Below, one piece after another: positions 46,600 to 61,175 of a stretch of DNA of 64,000 bases. The position numbers and the translations under genes are program-made. Under the pieces are notes generated by a model. It ran no database searches and had not been told where the DNA came from. It saw only the letters and a list, made by a program, of their open reading frames with translations. The stretch is from Microbotryomycetes sp. JL201 (lineage: Eukaryota; Basidiomycota; Microbotryomycetes). How positions within the stretch are numbered: position 1 is the stretch's first letter; each line of letters begins with the position of its first letter. The stretch is taken from contig JAQYUZ010000020.1 in assembly GCA_033819885.1 (NCBI GenBank), positions 62,001-126,000 on the forward strand. Direction: 5' to 3'.

Positions 46600-48098
46600 C
46601 TAGTCATCGTCGCCAACGTTGATGGCGGGCACGAAAAACGTCAAGATGCCACCTTGCGTGTCATCGCCGGCGTCTCCGATGTAAACGTAAAAAATCGCAC
46701 AGTGGTCCTGACACAGCGCTAACAAAGTAAAGGACCCAATGTCATTCGATCGTGAGATTCGACGACAACTAAGCTTGGTCACGTACAAGATATGGTCATG
46801 TTCTCGATCGCGTGTGCCGCAAGAAATTTGAGCAGATTGCGAGAGTCGACAGTGACAGAGTGAAACTCGTCCGGATTTGAGGGATCTTGTGACGTGCCTG
46901 AGATCCGAGTCGACCATTTCAGCTTCCTCTTATGGCTGGATCGGGTTGCGTTCAGAAATCGCTCACTTTCTGGATCGTTCGCCTGAGGGTGCTTGAGCCC
47001 ACGCCACTCTGTTTCTACGTTGGCTTCGTCGCTCTTGGCTCGCAGCCTTTGATGTATATTCTTTGTAAGACGAGAGAATTTTGAAGCATGTCATGTACTC
47101 GCCTGAATTCGCCTCGCCAGTTTGCAGAGATGGTGATCGCTGAAGAGATCGTTTTCAATCTGTCGCACACCGTTCTGAGCATTGACAAAGGCGGTAGCAA
47201 GATGTTGACCTTTGAACGAGCAGGTCTATGCATGTCAGTTGCACGCAATGGCAGCCGTCGACTGGCAACCTACGTCTGGTGCTGGGCACAGTGGCTCTTT
47301 CATTGTTTGCATCTCGCTCAGCGTCTTGACACGCACAGCCACATCCTGAGTAATCTCAAGCAGGCGGCCTGCTTTGCTCTGGGCGCGCTGACCGTCAGCA
47401 AGTGGCTCGGCAATCGAGTGTGAGGGCCATACCGCGCTCGAAATGGCCAAGGTCAGAACGGGCCTGCTTGGCGTCGCTTGGCCTTGCGGTCCTAGCCCTG
47501 CTTTCTTAGCCAGTTTGATGACCACTGAAGTTGCGCCCTATCAAAAGAAGGCTCAATCGTCGGAGATTTGGTAGATGCGGGCCACAATTTCTTACAGTGG
47601 CGCTCTTGAGAGCACGAGATAAAGCTTCAGTACTGACTTCGAGATAAATCTCGTTGTTGTTGTTGGATTCAAGTCGTAGTGTATCGACGTCGAAAATGCT
47701 CGCCTACGCTCGAGAGGGAACAGTCAGATGCAAGTCACGTGCCAGAACACGGCTGCGGCTCACAGTCGCGATTTGACTGCCGTGCCACGGTCAAGGTAGC
47801 AAGTCAGCAGAGATCCTTGATGTATTAGACCTCTATAGCAGCCTTCCGAGCGTGTCTGCGTAATGGATGGACGTCGAGATCCGATCGCTGCCGTGTGGAC
47901 ACCTGCACGCGACCGACAGTCATAGGGCAAGGACACTCACGACCACACTTGGACACAGCTGGCCGACCCATCACTCGTGCATATGACGTTGACAACATTG
48001 TGCATGAGTTTGATCGTCGCGAGCTTGGACAGGGGCACGAGCGACGTCACCAGACGCGTGAGCGAGCCAACATTGACAACTTCGGCACGGAACCGCAT
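46600..48098 (-). CDS. HUS1: DNA damage checkpoint clamp subunit Hus1
   Basis: Hus1 joins Rad9 and Rad1 in the 9-1-1 sliding clamp. The start at 48098 encodes MRFRAEVVNVGSLTRLV, the family's invariant MRFRA opening, followed by KLMHNVVNVICTSDG and VQVWS. A long intron (about 200 bp) leads to IFDVDTLRLESNNNNEIYLE, VSTEALSRALKSAT. Further exons give VVIKLAKKAGLGPQGQ, RPVLTLAISSA, DVAVRVKTLSEMQTMKEPL, VNILLPPLSMLRTVCDRLKT and ISSAITISANWRGEFR. One intron after GEFR seems to begin GCGAGT (GC-AG) before LRAKSDEANVETEWRGL. The C-terminal part reads VTVDSRNLLKFLAAHAIENM and FYVYIGDAGDDTQGGILTFF. Single-frame views hide this gene because its exons are short. The acceptor before IFDVD (GGCGAG) is weak, so a small extra exon is possible. 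Confidence 0.87.
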
Positions 48099-48361
48099 CC
48101 TTCGAGTTGGCGCTGGCCAATTGCGCGCCTGGCGCAGGTGAAGAGAGCGAAAGGGACAGAGCGGCCTGAGCGCTGCACTTTATTTGTGCAGTGCGTGTCA
48201 AGACGATTCCATGACAATTCGTCAAGCAGACCAATCAAGCTGCCCGGCGGTACACTCACTCTCACGACTTCGCCGGCATTGAACCAGGCCCCTGTCCCGG
48301 GAATGCCGCGGAGTTTGTTGCGCTACTCATCGCTCATGTGTGTCGCGTCTACTGTCCGATC

Positions 48362-49693
48362 ATGTCAGATGATACCGGAAAGAATGCTTCCATCCAGGAC
48401 ATGATACCAGACGCCGCCAAACAGCCGTCAGAAGAAGACAACACGGACTTTATACAAGGTGGGAAGCAAATAGGTGGCGAAACAGACAAGGACAAAAACA
48501 AGGACAAGGACAGGGAAACAGACGACGATCATCCGCACAGCGATGACAAAAATACAACAAAGACCATGCAGGTGTCGGCCCTCGAAGACGCCACCAGGCC
48601 GAGAGAGCCGCCGGGAGCCGGCTCAACCGACGCAATGAAGCCTATATCAAATTCTGACTACACTGTGGTTGTCCATACCGATCCGTCCATCGAGTACGAT
48701 TGCCCGACGAAAGATGGCAATTGGACGCACAACAATGTTCTCGCTGGAACATTGACTGGCTCGATCACGAGCGGTCCGGGATGCTATGTCCGCTTCACTT
48801 TCACCGGGGACGCTGTCACCATGTACGGTGGCACGGGACCCAAATTTGGCGTCTTTCAGTGCTCTACAACAGGCAGCGAAGACTTGTGGGAGGCAACTGG
48901 CGCGTGGAACGCTTTTGGGCAGACCAACTTTTTCAAGGCCTATCAAGGCAGTTGCACGATCGCTGGTCTTGGGTACAGCAGACATCAAGTCACCCTCACC
49001 AACTCTCCTCGTGAGTGACCAGCTAGCGCTCAAAGCCTCCAAAGCGCGCCGCGCTTACCTGCTAATATTCAATAGATAATCCAAAGTCACTCGTGTTCAC
49101 GGGCCTCATGTTTCGCACAAACAGAAGTGCCGTACAATGGGCAGCACCTCAATTCGACGCCTGCTGTCCAGCGTATACCTTTCCCGAAGGAGCAACGACG
49201 ACCATTTCAGAAGGCAATGCAAAGCCGACAACGCCAGGGTCTCAGGAAGGCAATACATCGATCGAAAACTTTAACTGGAAGTCCATCTTGGCAATTGTGT
49301 AAGCTTAATCTGCTCTAGCCATAGACTACGCTGTTTCTGACTGGTGAGTGAAGTGGCGGCGTGGTGATTCTGATTGCTCTCGCTGCCATCTTGATTGGCG
49401 CCATGTGCTGCACCAAGAAACGTCAGAAGGAGCCCGATCCGCTGGAAACGCTTGTGCAAAGTTCCGAGTGTAAGTGTGGCCTCGATCGCGCTGCGAAACA
49501 CGTGCAATACCAGCTGACCCAAACAGTAGTCCAAGGCCGCCATCGGAGCAGTCATGGAGTCAGGAAAAGGCACATCTCACGACGTTCCAAGCATGCGGAG
49601 AGATCGAATCGAAACAGGGACGACTATGACAGAGAGAAAGGTGGCGAGCGGACCGATACGAGCTCATCATCCTCAGATTCATCGAGAAGATGA
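48362..49693 (+). CDS. Single-pass membrane protein with beta-sandwich-like ectodomain
   Basis: Unrecognised gene with a clear layout. The N-terminal about 95 residues are acidic and charged (DKDKNKDKDRETDDD). A region of about 170 residues has the pattern of basidiomycete surface proteins with a galactose-binding-like sandwich: YTVVVHTDPSIEYDC, TKDGNWTHNNVLAGTLTG, CYVRFTFTGDAVTMYGGTG, SRHQVTLTNSP and SLVFTGLMFRT. A Thr/Gly-rich stalk follows. The membrane helix is GGVVILIALAAILIGAMCC, followed by a CTKKRQKEPD stop-transfer. The cytosolic tail is basic, then Asp/Ser-rich, ending SSSSSDSSRR. No N-terminal signal peptide is seen at the chosen ATG, so a missed 5' exon is possible. Four exons are inferred. 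It sits next to a monocarboxylate-type transporter array. Confidence 0.65.
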
Positions 49694-49765
49694 AAGCTTT
49701 TTGCTTAACAGGTAGAGTGGCATCCCTTTGAGCAATTACAACATTTTTCATTAGCTTCTGAATCT

Positions 49766-51426
49766 TTATACCTTCCATGTACCTCTTGCCCGGGCTAGTC
49801 TCATTCTTGCCACCAAAAGCAACGCGCTGCCGAGAATTGCTACAATGCCCGAATATGTGCACGGCGCCCAGTACTTGCCGTCGGCGGCTATCAGAATTTG
49901 ACCTGCCATTGGAGAACCTAACAAGACGCCCACAGCTACGAAAATGAAACCGACGCCAGCCCGGACGCTTTGCCAGATCAGAGTGTCAGGTTGAGCGAGA
50001 GTTGACGTTTCATGAATACTGACCCAATTTCAGAAACAGACTCTGCAAGGACCATGAATATGGGTGCAGAGATTGTGATCCAACCGCCTGAGGCTAGACC
50101 GAAAAGGATGTCGAAAACGATTGCCCCGGCTGTGGAAGTTGCGCCAAGCATCGCGAAGCAAAGGACACCGATCGCAAACGTCATGGGTACGGCGGCATTG
50201 AAGACTCCGTATTTGTCTGCAATGATTCCAGCCAAGACTCTTGACACGACCGCCGAGGCGTTCATGATCGCGATCTGCGAAAAGAGCAAGTCAGTCTCGC
50301 TTCTTCTCGCCTGCTTCCGAACTGACCCCATAGTTGATGACGACAGCATCGGCCTTGTTTGCTATGGCAAAGACTTGGAACAGAAACATGGGCACAAAGA
50401 CAGACACCATGCAGCACAGACTGCCCAGACCGACGAGCCAGGTCATTGGATCTCGATAAAACTTGGCAACCAGCTTGAGCACGGGCACGTTTCGCCGGGG
50501 TAGCTTGCGCGGTACAACGAGTGTATTGGCCAGAAGCAATAAAAATCCACAGATCGCACCGACAATGCGCATTGTTGATGCGAAACCGAGACGTGGAAAA
50601 AGATGGTTGAGAGTCGCAGGAAACATGCAGCCAGCAGCTGCAGGGCCGGCAGCGCAGATTCCACACATGAGTGTGCGCTTTGTCGAAAAATAAGACGCAA
50701 CGCAAGAGACGGATGGCGCGAAGACGAGGCCGAGCCCGACCTGCAAGTGTTCCGGACAATGTCAGCGGTCAGTACCGGCAAGCGTGACGCCCGAGACGAC
50801 ATACTCCGCATCCAACAGAGTAGCTCAGGAAAACCTGATAGTACTCGGTCGACAGTGAAAGCATAAACACTGAGAATGTGAAGAGCAGACTGCCCACTGC
50901 CAATTGCTGCCTGAAGTATCCTTGATCGAACAATCGACCTGCCGGCAGTGCACATAAGAATGCAAACGTCATCATGGAAGAGCCGAGCCAGCTGATTTGA
51001 CTCGTGTTATATGTGCTGAGCAGGTCTCGTTTGAATCTGGGGAGGGCACGGAGCAGAAGCTCAGTGGCGACTTTTGCAAAAGGCGTTGATTATAGTACTG
51101 ACTCGGCTTGCATGGCTCCAAAGCTGATGGACAATCCAAAAGTGGCAAACAAGGTGCAAGTTCCAGCGACAACTGTCCTCCAGGCGTGCATGCCTCCATT
51201 TGGAAATGCAGGCGGCGTGTTCTCTGCGAGAAGAGCATCTGGAGGTAGAGAGAAATGTTAACCATCAACTTGTCTATCTATGAAAACCCGAGGTAGACTG
51301 ACCATGTTTGATTCCAGCTTCGTGATCGACCGCGGTCGCTTCCCCGGCGTTGTCGCTCAGCTTGTCGTCAATGTCTTCTGCCACGACTTTGGCGGCCAGA
51401 GCAGTCGTATGTGGCTCTACAGACAT
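49766..51426 (-). CDS. MFS transporter, monocarboxylate (Mch) type, copy A
   Basis: First of three tandem related genes. The start at 51426 gives MSVEPHTTALAAKVVAEDID, a polar N-terminal tail. The family motif region follows: PAFPNGGMHAWRTVVAG with the first helix CTLFATFGLSISFG. Helix 2-3 contains GRLFDQGYFRQQLAVGSLLF. Helices 4-6 contain GLGLVFAPSVSCVASYFSTK and RIVGAICGFLLLLANTLVVP. A loop PRKLPRRNVPVLKLV separates the halves. The second half includes MTWLVGLGSLCCMVSVFVPM, VSRVLAGIIADKYGVFNAA and VGFIFVAVGVLLGSPMAG, ending GTWKV. The group includes yeast Mch1-Mch5 (Mch5 carries riboflavin) and mammalian MCTs; the substrate is unknown. Exons are separated by short introns. Confidence 0.85.
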
Positions 51427-51699
51427 CTTGAAAAGCTGCGTAATCCGTCAAGTCTTGCTCAACCTTGCCGGGACGAGCAGTGGCAATTCGCCGCAACTGC
51501 GAGACCCGCGGCAGATGTTGGTGACGCGGAAAACCTCAACTTGACGCAAAGATAGCTCTTGGGTACTCCTCTGTCATGAAGAGGGAGCAAGACCTGGCCC
51601 AGCTGAACGGACGCAAGGAAGCAAAGATCTAGCACCGGTCTTTGACAAAATCGCCGGCATATGCATCGCGTGCCGGCGCGGCAAAGCCTCTTGTTTTCA

Positions 51700-53444
51700 T
51701 CACACACGACGAGTCCCCCTTCGTCTGACCTGAGTTTGTCTACCAGCAATGAGAATAATTGTGCCAACCAAAGCACAGCAGCCTCCCCACACCGTCGCGG
51801 CCCAATATTCGCCGCCACTCGCCGTGATCAATGCGCCGGCGACGGGCGTGCCAATCAGAACAGCGATTGATACAAACACCATCCCTAGGCCTGTCCTGAC
51901 CCTGTCATCAAAGACATCAGAAAATCATGAAAGCAAAAGGGAAAAGGTCGTGCCAGCTTACCCAAACTCGCCGGGGTGTTCGGCCAAACTCATGAACGAC
52001 GTTGGCATAAGAGTCACCCAGCAACCGAAAGCTGCTCCGTAGAGCAAATCATAGATGATTGTAGACGCAGTAGATCTCGGTCCGATACTATCGCAGAACG
52101 TTTTGTTTCAACGGCCTGGAACGATCAGATGGCAGCGAGTAACTCACAAGGCAAACACGAGCACACAGATGGAAAACGCCGTAGGCACCTGAGTGTTGAA
52201 GACCCCGTACCGGTCTGCGACAAGGCCGGCAACAACGCGAGTAACGACCGCAGTGGCGTTGATGAAGCTCAAAGTGTACGTTCGCAAGACGTAGCTTCCG
52301 CCCCACGATTCGACGTACACCTGGGCCAGAAAGAGGGGCACAAAAAGCGCAATCATGACGCTGGCAGTGCCGCCGTATACGAGCCATGACTGGGGCTGTC
52401 GGAGGAATGTCTTGAGCAATTGCAGAAGCTGGACATCTCGCCGCGGCAGTTTGCGCGGCACGACGAGTAGGTTGGCGAATAAGAGACTTGCGCCGATCAC
52501 TGCAGCGACAATCTGTACCGCTCTTTCGTATCCGACCGAGTCGAACAGACGATTCAGTGCGATTGGAAACACGACCGTCTGCGATTCGAGTCAGCGCGCG
52601 CGCGCGAGTGTTGCAAATGTCTGGCCGCTCACTCCTGCTGCAGCTCCTCCGGCTGCCACACCGACCATCAAAGACCGCCGCTTGTGAAAGTAGGATCCGA
52701 TGCAACTCGTCGTTACCGAAAACATGCAACTCAAGCCGAGCTTTGCAGGTCGAGCTGTCAGAAATGAAAATTGCCCATATGCAAAGCCGACTTACGCCCA
52801 TGCAAACAGAGTAGCTCAGGAAGAACTGATAAAATTTGCTCGACACGCTCAACGTGAAAAGACCTACAATCCAGCTTTGTTGTTTCGTGGCAACTCGTCA
52901 GGTTTCTGTTGCGGCGGAAGCGAAGGCACTCACAGCACGGTGCCGCAACCAAGCTGGTAGCGGTAATATCCCATATCAAACACCCTTCCGTTGGGGAAAC
53001 TGCCCAGAAATCCAATAAACAGATGGGCAGAGCCGATCCAGCTCAGATCGCTCGGCTTGTAGTGGCGCAGCTGATTTCGAGCCAAATGGGCTTGGACCGC
53101 ACCCCAAGCATTGCTGTAGCCAAAGCTACAACACAGGATGATCGTTCCCGCGATCACTGTCCGCCATGCATCCCGACCGCCATCTGGAAATATCGGCGGC
53201 GGCGGGGGAAGAGCGCTCGGGCCTCGCTCGTCAGAGTCTGCTGGGCACAATCACCGTCAGCCTGTCACGAAGGGGTCGCCAATTGTGAAATCAACGCGCC
53301 CGTTGGAGCAATCTTCTCTTCATCGGACACGGGCGCGTCTTCGTCTGATTGCGGTGATTTGGCCGACACTTCATCTTTCGACAACTTCGGAGCAAGATTC
53401 GTCGTGATCGTATGCGGCCGTCCTGCTCCATTCCGGCTTGACAT
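51700..53444 (-). CDS. MFS transporter, monocarboxylate (Mch) type, copy B
   Basis: Closest relative of copy A by shared words: VVPRKLPRRDVQLLQLL against the A version, and VADRYGVFNTQVPTAFSI. The start at 53444 gives MSSRNGAGRPHTITT, then an acidic tail; the exact donor from this exon to the next (PPPIFPDGGRDAWRTVIAGT) could not be fixed in phase by eye. Helices include IILCCSFGYSNAWGAVQA, SWIGSAHLFIGFLGSFPNGR and VFDMGYYRYQLGCG. Central exons encode FPIALNRLFDSVGYERAVQI and SWLVYGGTASVMIALFVPLF. The C-terminal exon reads VFVSIAVLIGTPVAGALITA and ends GTRRV. It is probably functional unless the first junction hides a break. Confidence 0.78.
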
Positions 53445-53810
53445 GGCTGATCTACTTTGCCTACAGAAGACAGGCGCCAGGGTGTGGACAGGCCACCGAG
53501 ACTGCTGTATTTGCGATAGTGGTGCGGAGTTGGACAAACTGCGGGAGCGGCGAATTTCGGCCGGCACACGCATCGGAGCTTGCAAGTCAGCATCACTTTC
53601 GTAGAAATACAGTTATCGCTGCTAGGACTTGAAACTTGGCCCAGCGCGTCGCATACGCCGAGACAAATTCTGACTATCGAGCCGCGGCAATCGCGACTTT
53701 TGACACCGACCTCCTTCAGCATGCAAAAATGTGTGCCAAGTCATGTTGCGACCAGCTGAAACTGCGTATACCGTGTAAAGTTATAGGTACAACACAGGAA
53801 TAAAATGCCT

Positions 53811-55527
53811 CTACACTCTCCATGTCCCTTTTGTCTTGACTTGCTGAAATCGAGAAAAGATGAAAAACATCGTGCCAACAGCCAGAACACCTCCTGACCA
53901 ACAAATCGGTGCCACAAAGCTCGGAGTGCGTCGTAGGAGCGCACCAGAGATGGGCGTTCCAATGAGAGCGGCGAAGCCGACAAAGACAAACGCAATTCCG
54001 CTCCTCGCCCTGACAGAAGAAAATGGTCAGTAGGCGTGTCATAGAGCATCTCGGCAATCTCACCCTATTTCCGTTGGTGATTTGCTCATCGTGACTAGTA
54101 CTGGCGTGATTAAGGAGACGTACGCGCCACTGTCATCAGATCGTGGATCAGGAAACAATGCTGCGTTTTGAAAGTAGCCTGAGAATAAAGACTCACGACG
54201 AAAAGCCATACAGGATCGCAAACGCAATAGCTCCACCCGTCGAGTCAGCTCCGAACCTGCGCTCGAGGAAAAGTCAATGGTCTTGCAAGTTCGCACAGAA
54301 AATAAAGAGGTCCGACTCACATTGCCCAGATCAGTACGCAGTTCATTGCGCACATCGGAATCAGGGCGTTCATCGGGCCAAACAAGTCAGCTAGATAGTT
54401 GGGGCAAGTCCGTCCAAAAATGGAGGCCGCGTTTAGAATGGCGAGAGAATAGAACGAGACAGCATGCGGCAACTGCTTTTGTTCCGTGAAAACAGGCAGG
54501 AACACGTTGGCGTAAAAGACGCCAAGTGAGGTAAAGAACGCGCCACAAACAGCCAAGACGTAAGGCGGATCGCGAGCGAACTGGCGTACATTCAGGACAG
54601 CGTTCGTCGGTCGTCGAGGCCTAGTCGGGTTTTCGTGCATGATAAGGTTGGCGAGGATTAGAAGACCGAGGCAGAGGTAGGCAGCTGTTATTTGGTGGCG
54701 ATCGAATCCGCAGGTTATGCAGTAGACTCGGTCAGCGACAGACTGTACAGCGACTCGAAAATGAGAGCCAAAGATGCGGACTCACGCGCCCGTAAAGCTG
54801 TGCCAAAGTCATGGTGATCAAGCAAATGCCCTAAAAAGATGGGAAAGACGATTCCACCAACCGAACTTCCGACAACGGCGATTCCCATCGCGAGCGCACG
54901 CCTCTTGAGGAACCATTGCGACAGCAGGGCGATCGGAGGTAGGAACAACGCGCTCATGCCTAGGCCGAAGCAGACGCCTTGCGCTAGGAGCGTTTGCCAG
55001 AACGTTTGCGCCAACGAAGCCATGAAGAAGCCGACGATGTACAGAATGCTGCCGACCGTCATGATTTGACGAAAGTAGCCGCGGTCATACAGAGGCCCGC
55101 TCACTGCGCCCCCCACAAAGATGAAGAACATTTGTAAAGATCCTACCCACGCAATCGTGCTTGGACTTTCGTTTGGGTATCGCGTTGACGTGTAATATGC
55201 CTGGAGTGTGCCTTGAGACGACCAAAAAATCTTTGTTCAGCTGAGCGCCACCGACAGCCTAGGGCGCCACCTGACGGATGGCCAGCACGTACCCCAGCTA
55301 TTCGTCCAGCCGAACGCAAGGAAACTACATATCCATGCGCCTGCTACGCTTGACCATGCCTTCCAGCCTCCGTCAGGCGGCGTCCATGGAGTTGCCGGTA
55401 CGTCGGCGGCGATTTCGCTCTTTAACCCGAGCTCTAGCTCCTGAGCTACATCGGCAGTCATGTCAGAGTGGTCGCTTGCTCGCGTCTTGTCGTCAACTAT
55501 TGATGACGGCGCGGATGTCGTTGCCAT
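53811..55527 (-). CDS. MFS transporter, monocarboxylate (Mch) type, copy C
   Basis: The most divergent of the three tandem genes. The start at 55527 gives MATTSAPSSIVDDKTRASDH, then PWTPPDGGWKAWSSVAGAW with helix 1 ICSFLAFGWTNSWG. Later: FFIFVGGAVSGPLYDRGYFR, MTVGSILYIVGFFMASLAQ, GVCFGLGMSALFLPPIALLS and the amphipathic QWFLKRRALAMGIAVVGSSV. In the second half the central loop gives PTRPRRPTNAVLNVRQFARD, and the helices include YVLAVCGAFFTSLGVFYANV, LAILNAASIFGRTCPNYLAD and, at the end, VFVGFAALIGTPISGALL, finishing KTKGTWRV. The PPDGGWGW-like motif is the hallmark of the MCT/Mch group. Substrate unknown. Confidence 0.85.
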
Positions 55528-55848
55528 TGCGCGTGCGATCCCGAGCGAGTTTGACGAAAAGTGCGTTGCTTGCGGGGAAACGAGAAACGCTGATTGCTCG
55601 GCTTGTACACCGTTGAGCCGCCTTTATGTCGTATGTTCGACGACTCAATCGGTGCAGAAGTGATCACGCGGGACCCGATATGGCACGTGAGTTGTCGGGT
55701 GGCAGCTGACCAAGCTGGTTTCAATTGGGCGTGCCGTTCGTGCCGAGGGTTCAGTGCACGTGACCGCCAATTTCCGTCACACAGGTGCGGCGCACTCCCG
55801 TTGCCATCGTCAACGTTGACTGAGCCATTCTACGCATTTTCAGCTGAC

Positions 55849-57262
55849 ATGAACAAGCATCGGCACGTCGAATGTTCTGCGGAGCTCAGGGAAATTGCTT
55901 CCATGCAAGGAGTTGCTCTGAAGCGAAGTCTGGAGGACAGCACTCATGCCCTTGAAGCTGATTCCCAGTTAGCCCGAGACTCCTGTCGGATCAACAAGAG
56001 TGGGTTTGTTCATCAAGTGCAATTCGATTTAACGTCGGTGATACAAGCCGCAAACCGGAAACTCAATGGGTGAGCTAGAAGGCGTTTACGGAGAATTATC
56101 GCCGTTTGCGGACGGCACCGTTCGATCACCTTGCGAAAGTCTGCCGTCGAATGCTCGACATTGAGATGACTCTGCGCGGCATCTGAAGAGACGTCCTTTT
56201 ACCTTTGCTCACTATCGACAAGCGCCGGTCTGCAACATCCCTCACGATCGACGGCCCTCGCATTGGAACCTGGGAACGAGGCTGGTAGCTCAAGGCAGCA
56301 GCCACACATCGGCGAAAGCGGCACATCGGGCTGGGGTGATGCGCATCACGCCTCAGCCAAAAGATTCTAACGCACTAGGCTTCGGCATTAAAAGCATTCC
56401 TGCGTGGATTCCTGGTACGTTACCTGTGCGCTCGGGCCCCTTTCACGTCTGGCCCTCTCGTGCGCGGGCAATTTGGAGTCCCGAGATAAGGTTCACGTTT
56501 GGTAACGAGATCAGCAAGATTGACGTCTGACCTAATCCAACAGCTGTCGTCGCTCTGAGCACGATCGCCGTCGCTGCTGTCCTCTTGGCAATTGTCTGGT
56601 GGCGTACGCTCAAATATCGCAGACGAGAGGCGAGGTTCCAAGACACAAACATGGCAAAATACAGCATGTCAGAAGATCAAAACATTTCAGACTCTCCGAC
56701 GCCTTCAGAGGAGAACATTATGACCAGCCCCATCCTGCCAGCATACCCGATTGACCCGGGTCGACTCGAACAAGCCTTGCCTGCGTTGCCTCAGCCGTGC
56801 AAGCTCTCGCGCCGTACAAAATCCTCACTGTGGGCCAGGTGCTGCATGTTTGCAAGTATGCGACCTTCGACCACGAGTTGCGAAAACAGCCCGGAAAGAT
56901 CGCGACTTGGACAACGAGGCACTCTGATTGACGTCAATCATCCAAATTACCGAGAGGCTCGGATTCGCAACATTGAAATTCGGCGAGCGTTGATCGATTC
57001 TGGTCTTTTGCTCGGTCCGCCACGCATCAACAGAGACGGAACACGCAATATGACGGCATGGAATAATCCATGCGCAACAGCAGAAGACATTCTGATTGAG
57101 GAAGATCAATTGTCCGAGCAAGATCGACGAGAGAGGAGGAGGCAGAGGGAAGAACGGCGACAGAGGCGGCGCGACGTTCGACATTCGAATCACATGTGGA
57201 GCCTTCCAACTTATTCAGAAGTGCCAGTCAGAGGCGAAACTTTGCTCGAGACAGGAAACTAG
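55849..57262 (+). CDS. Single-pass membrane protein with LPxY tail (5' part unresolved)
   Basis: The 3' exon is secure: from about 56555 it encodes VVALSTIAVAAVLLAIVWW, a membrane helix, followed by the basic stop-transfer RTLKYRRREAR. A cytosolic tail of about 200 residues follows. The tail has DVNHPNYREARIRNIEIRRA, a strongly charged RRERRRQREERRQRRRD helix and ends near MWSLPTYSEVPVRGE. SLPTYSEV is an LPxY/PPxY-like site that could dock WW domains of Rsp5-type ligases. Upstream, an exon ending IKSIPAWIP with donor GTACGT (about 56417) joins in phase to the helix. Earlier exons are unclear; a frame beginning MNKHRHVECSAEL at 55849 and ending RKLNG with a GTGAGC donor is a candidate. No family recognised. 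Confidence 0.55.
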
Positions 57263-57494
57263 CCTTGCAGCGGGACTGAGCAAGTCTGGATTTTTGGGCT
57301 CAGATTAGGGTCAGTGAGGTATGCTCAGGTTAGCGGTCAGTGCTCCCACGATGAAATCAGATTGTTGTAAATCTTTGGTCAAATCTTCCATGTTATCTTT
57401 CAATCTCGCCGGCTACAATTGTTTGTGAGCTCCTCGAGGACTTAATTCTCGAATGCGCTGACCCACATCCAAATAGTTTTTATCGTTCGTCTGC

Positions 57495-57992
57495 ATGCCT
57501 CGAGCAAGCTTGAGCGATGACGAGTCAGACATTAGGATCGATGACCATTGGAAGCCTGATGCCAGTCTACAGACGTCCTCCAACCTAACTAATGACTTGA
57601 CAAAGTCTGAGCCGTTTCGATTCGAGCTGGCATGTTGTAGGTGCCGTACTTCGTCTAATGGTGACGCGCCACTAACGAAACAATGTTCTCATAGACGTCC
57701 TGTGCGTATTCTGTCCTCCCATCGCGGTGCTTCTCGTGAGAGGTTGCGGTACGCATGAAAGCCTGAAACTTATGCGTATAATCGGAATCTGAGTCTGCAT
57801 GACAGTCGAAGACCTTGCTATCTGTGTCCTACTATCGTTGCTAGGCTACCTCCCCGGCATGCTATTTGCACTGTACATCGTGTCAAAGGTTAGTTTCGGA
57901 CAAACTGATACGTGCCAGTGCGAATCGAATGGCTGATGATTCTGCATAGCACCAGCATCTCGTTATCACGTTCGATGCTCACGGTAAATGAT
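57495..57992 (+). CDS. Pmp3/UPF0057-family proteolipid with extended N-terminus
   Basis: Pmp3-type proteins are tiny two-helix membrane proteolipids involved in salt and cation stress and membrane potential. Four exons are inferred. Exon 1 (57495 to about 57631) encodes a polar leader (MPRASLSDDESDIRIDDHW) and ends FELA. After an intron with acceptor CTCATAG the first helix appears: VLCVFCPPIAVLLVRGC, matching the family's LPPxxVFLKRGC. The next intron (GTACGC donor) joins in phase to VEDLAICVLLSLLGYLPGML, matching the second helix LGYxPGxxHALY, then FALYIVSK. A final exon adds HQHLVITFDAHGK and stops at 57990-57992. The leader of about 45 residues is longer than in classic Pmp3 (about 55 residues total). 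The donor after FELA (GTTGTA) is weak. Confidence 0.72.
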
Positions 57993-58192
57993 CGCCAAAT
58001 CAGAATGAACTCCTTGCAACCACCGATTCTGCGGCGATGCATAGTGGTCATAACGAGTTCGGTTTATTTTGAACACCGCAGATAAAGACCTTCTGTGATT
58101 TTACAAGATGCAAAGAATAGTACACATGTGCGAGTGAGGACGGCCTCACCACCTCGATCTCGAGTTGTACAATTCCCATGAGCATAAAGTTT

Positions 58193-61175
<2,983 letters not shown>

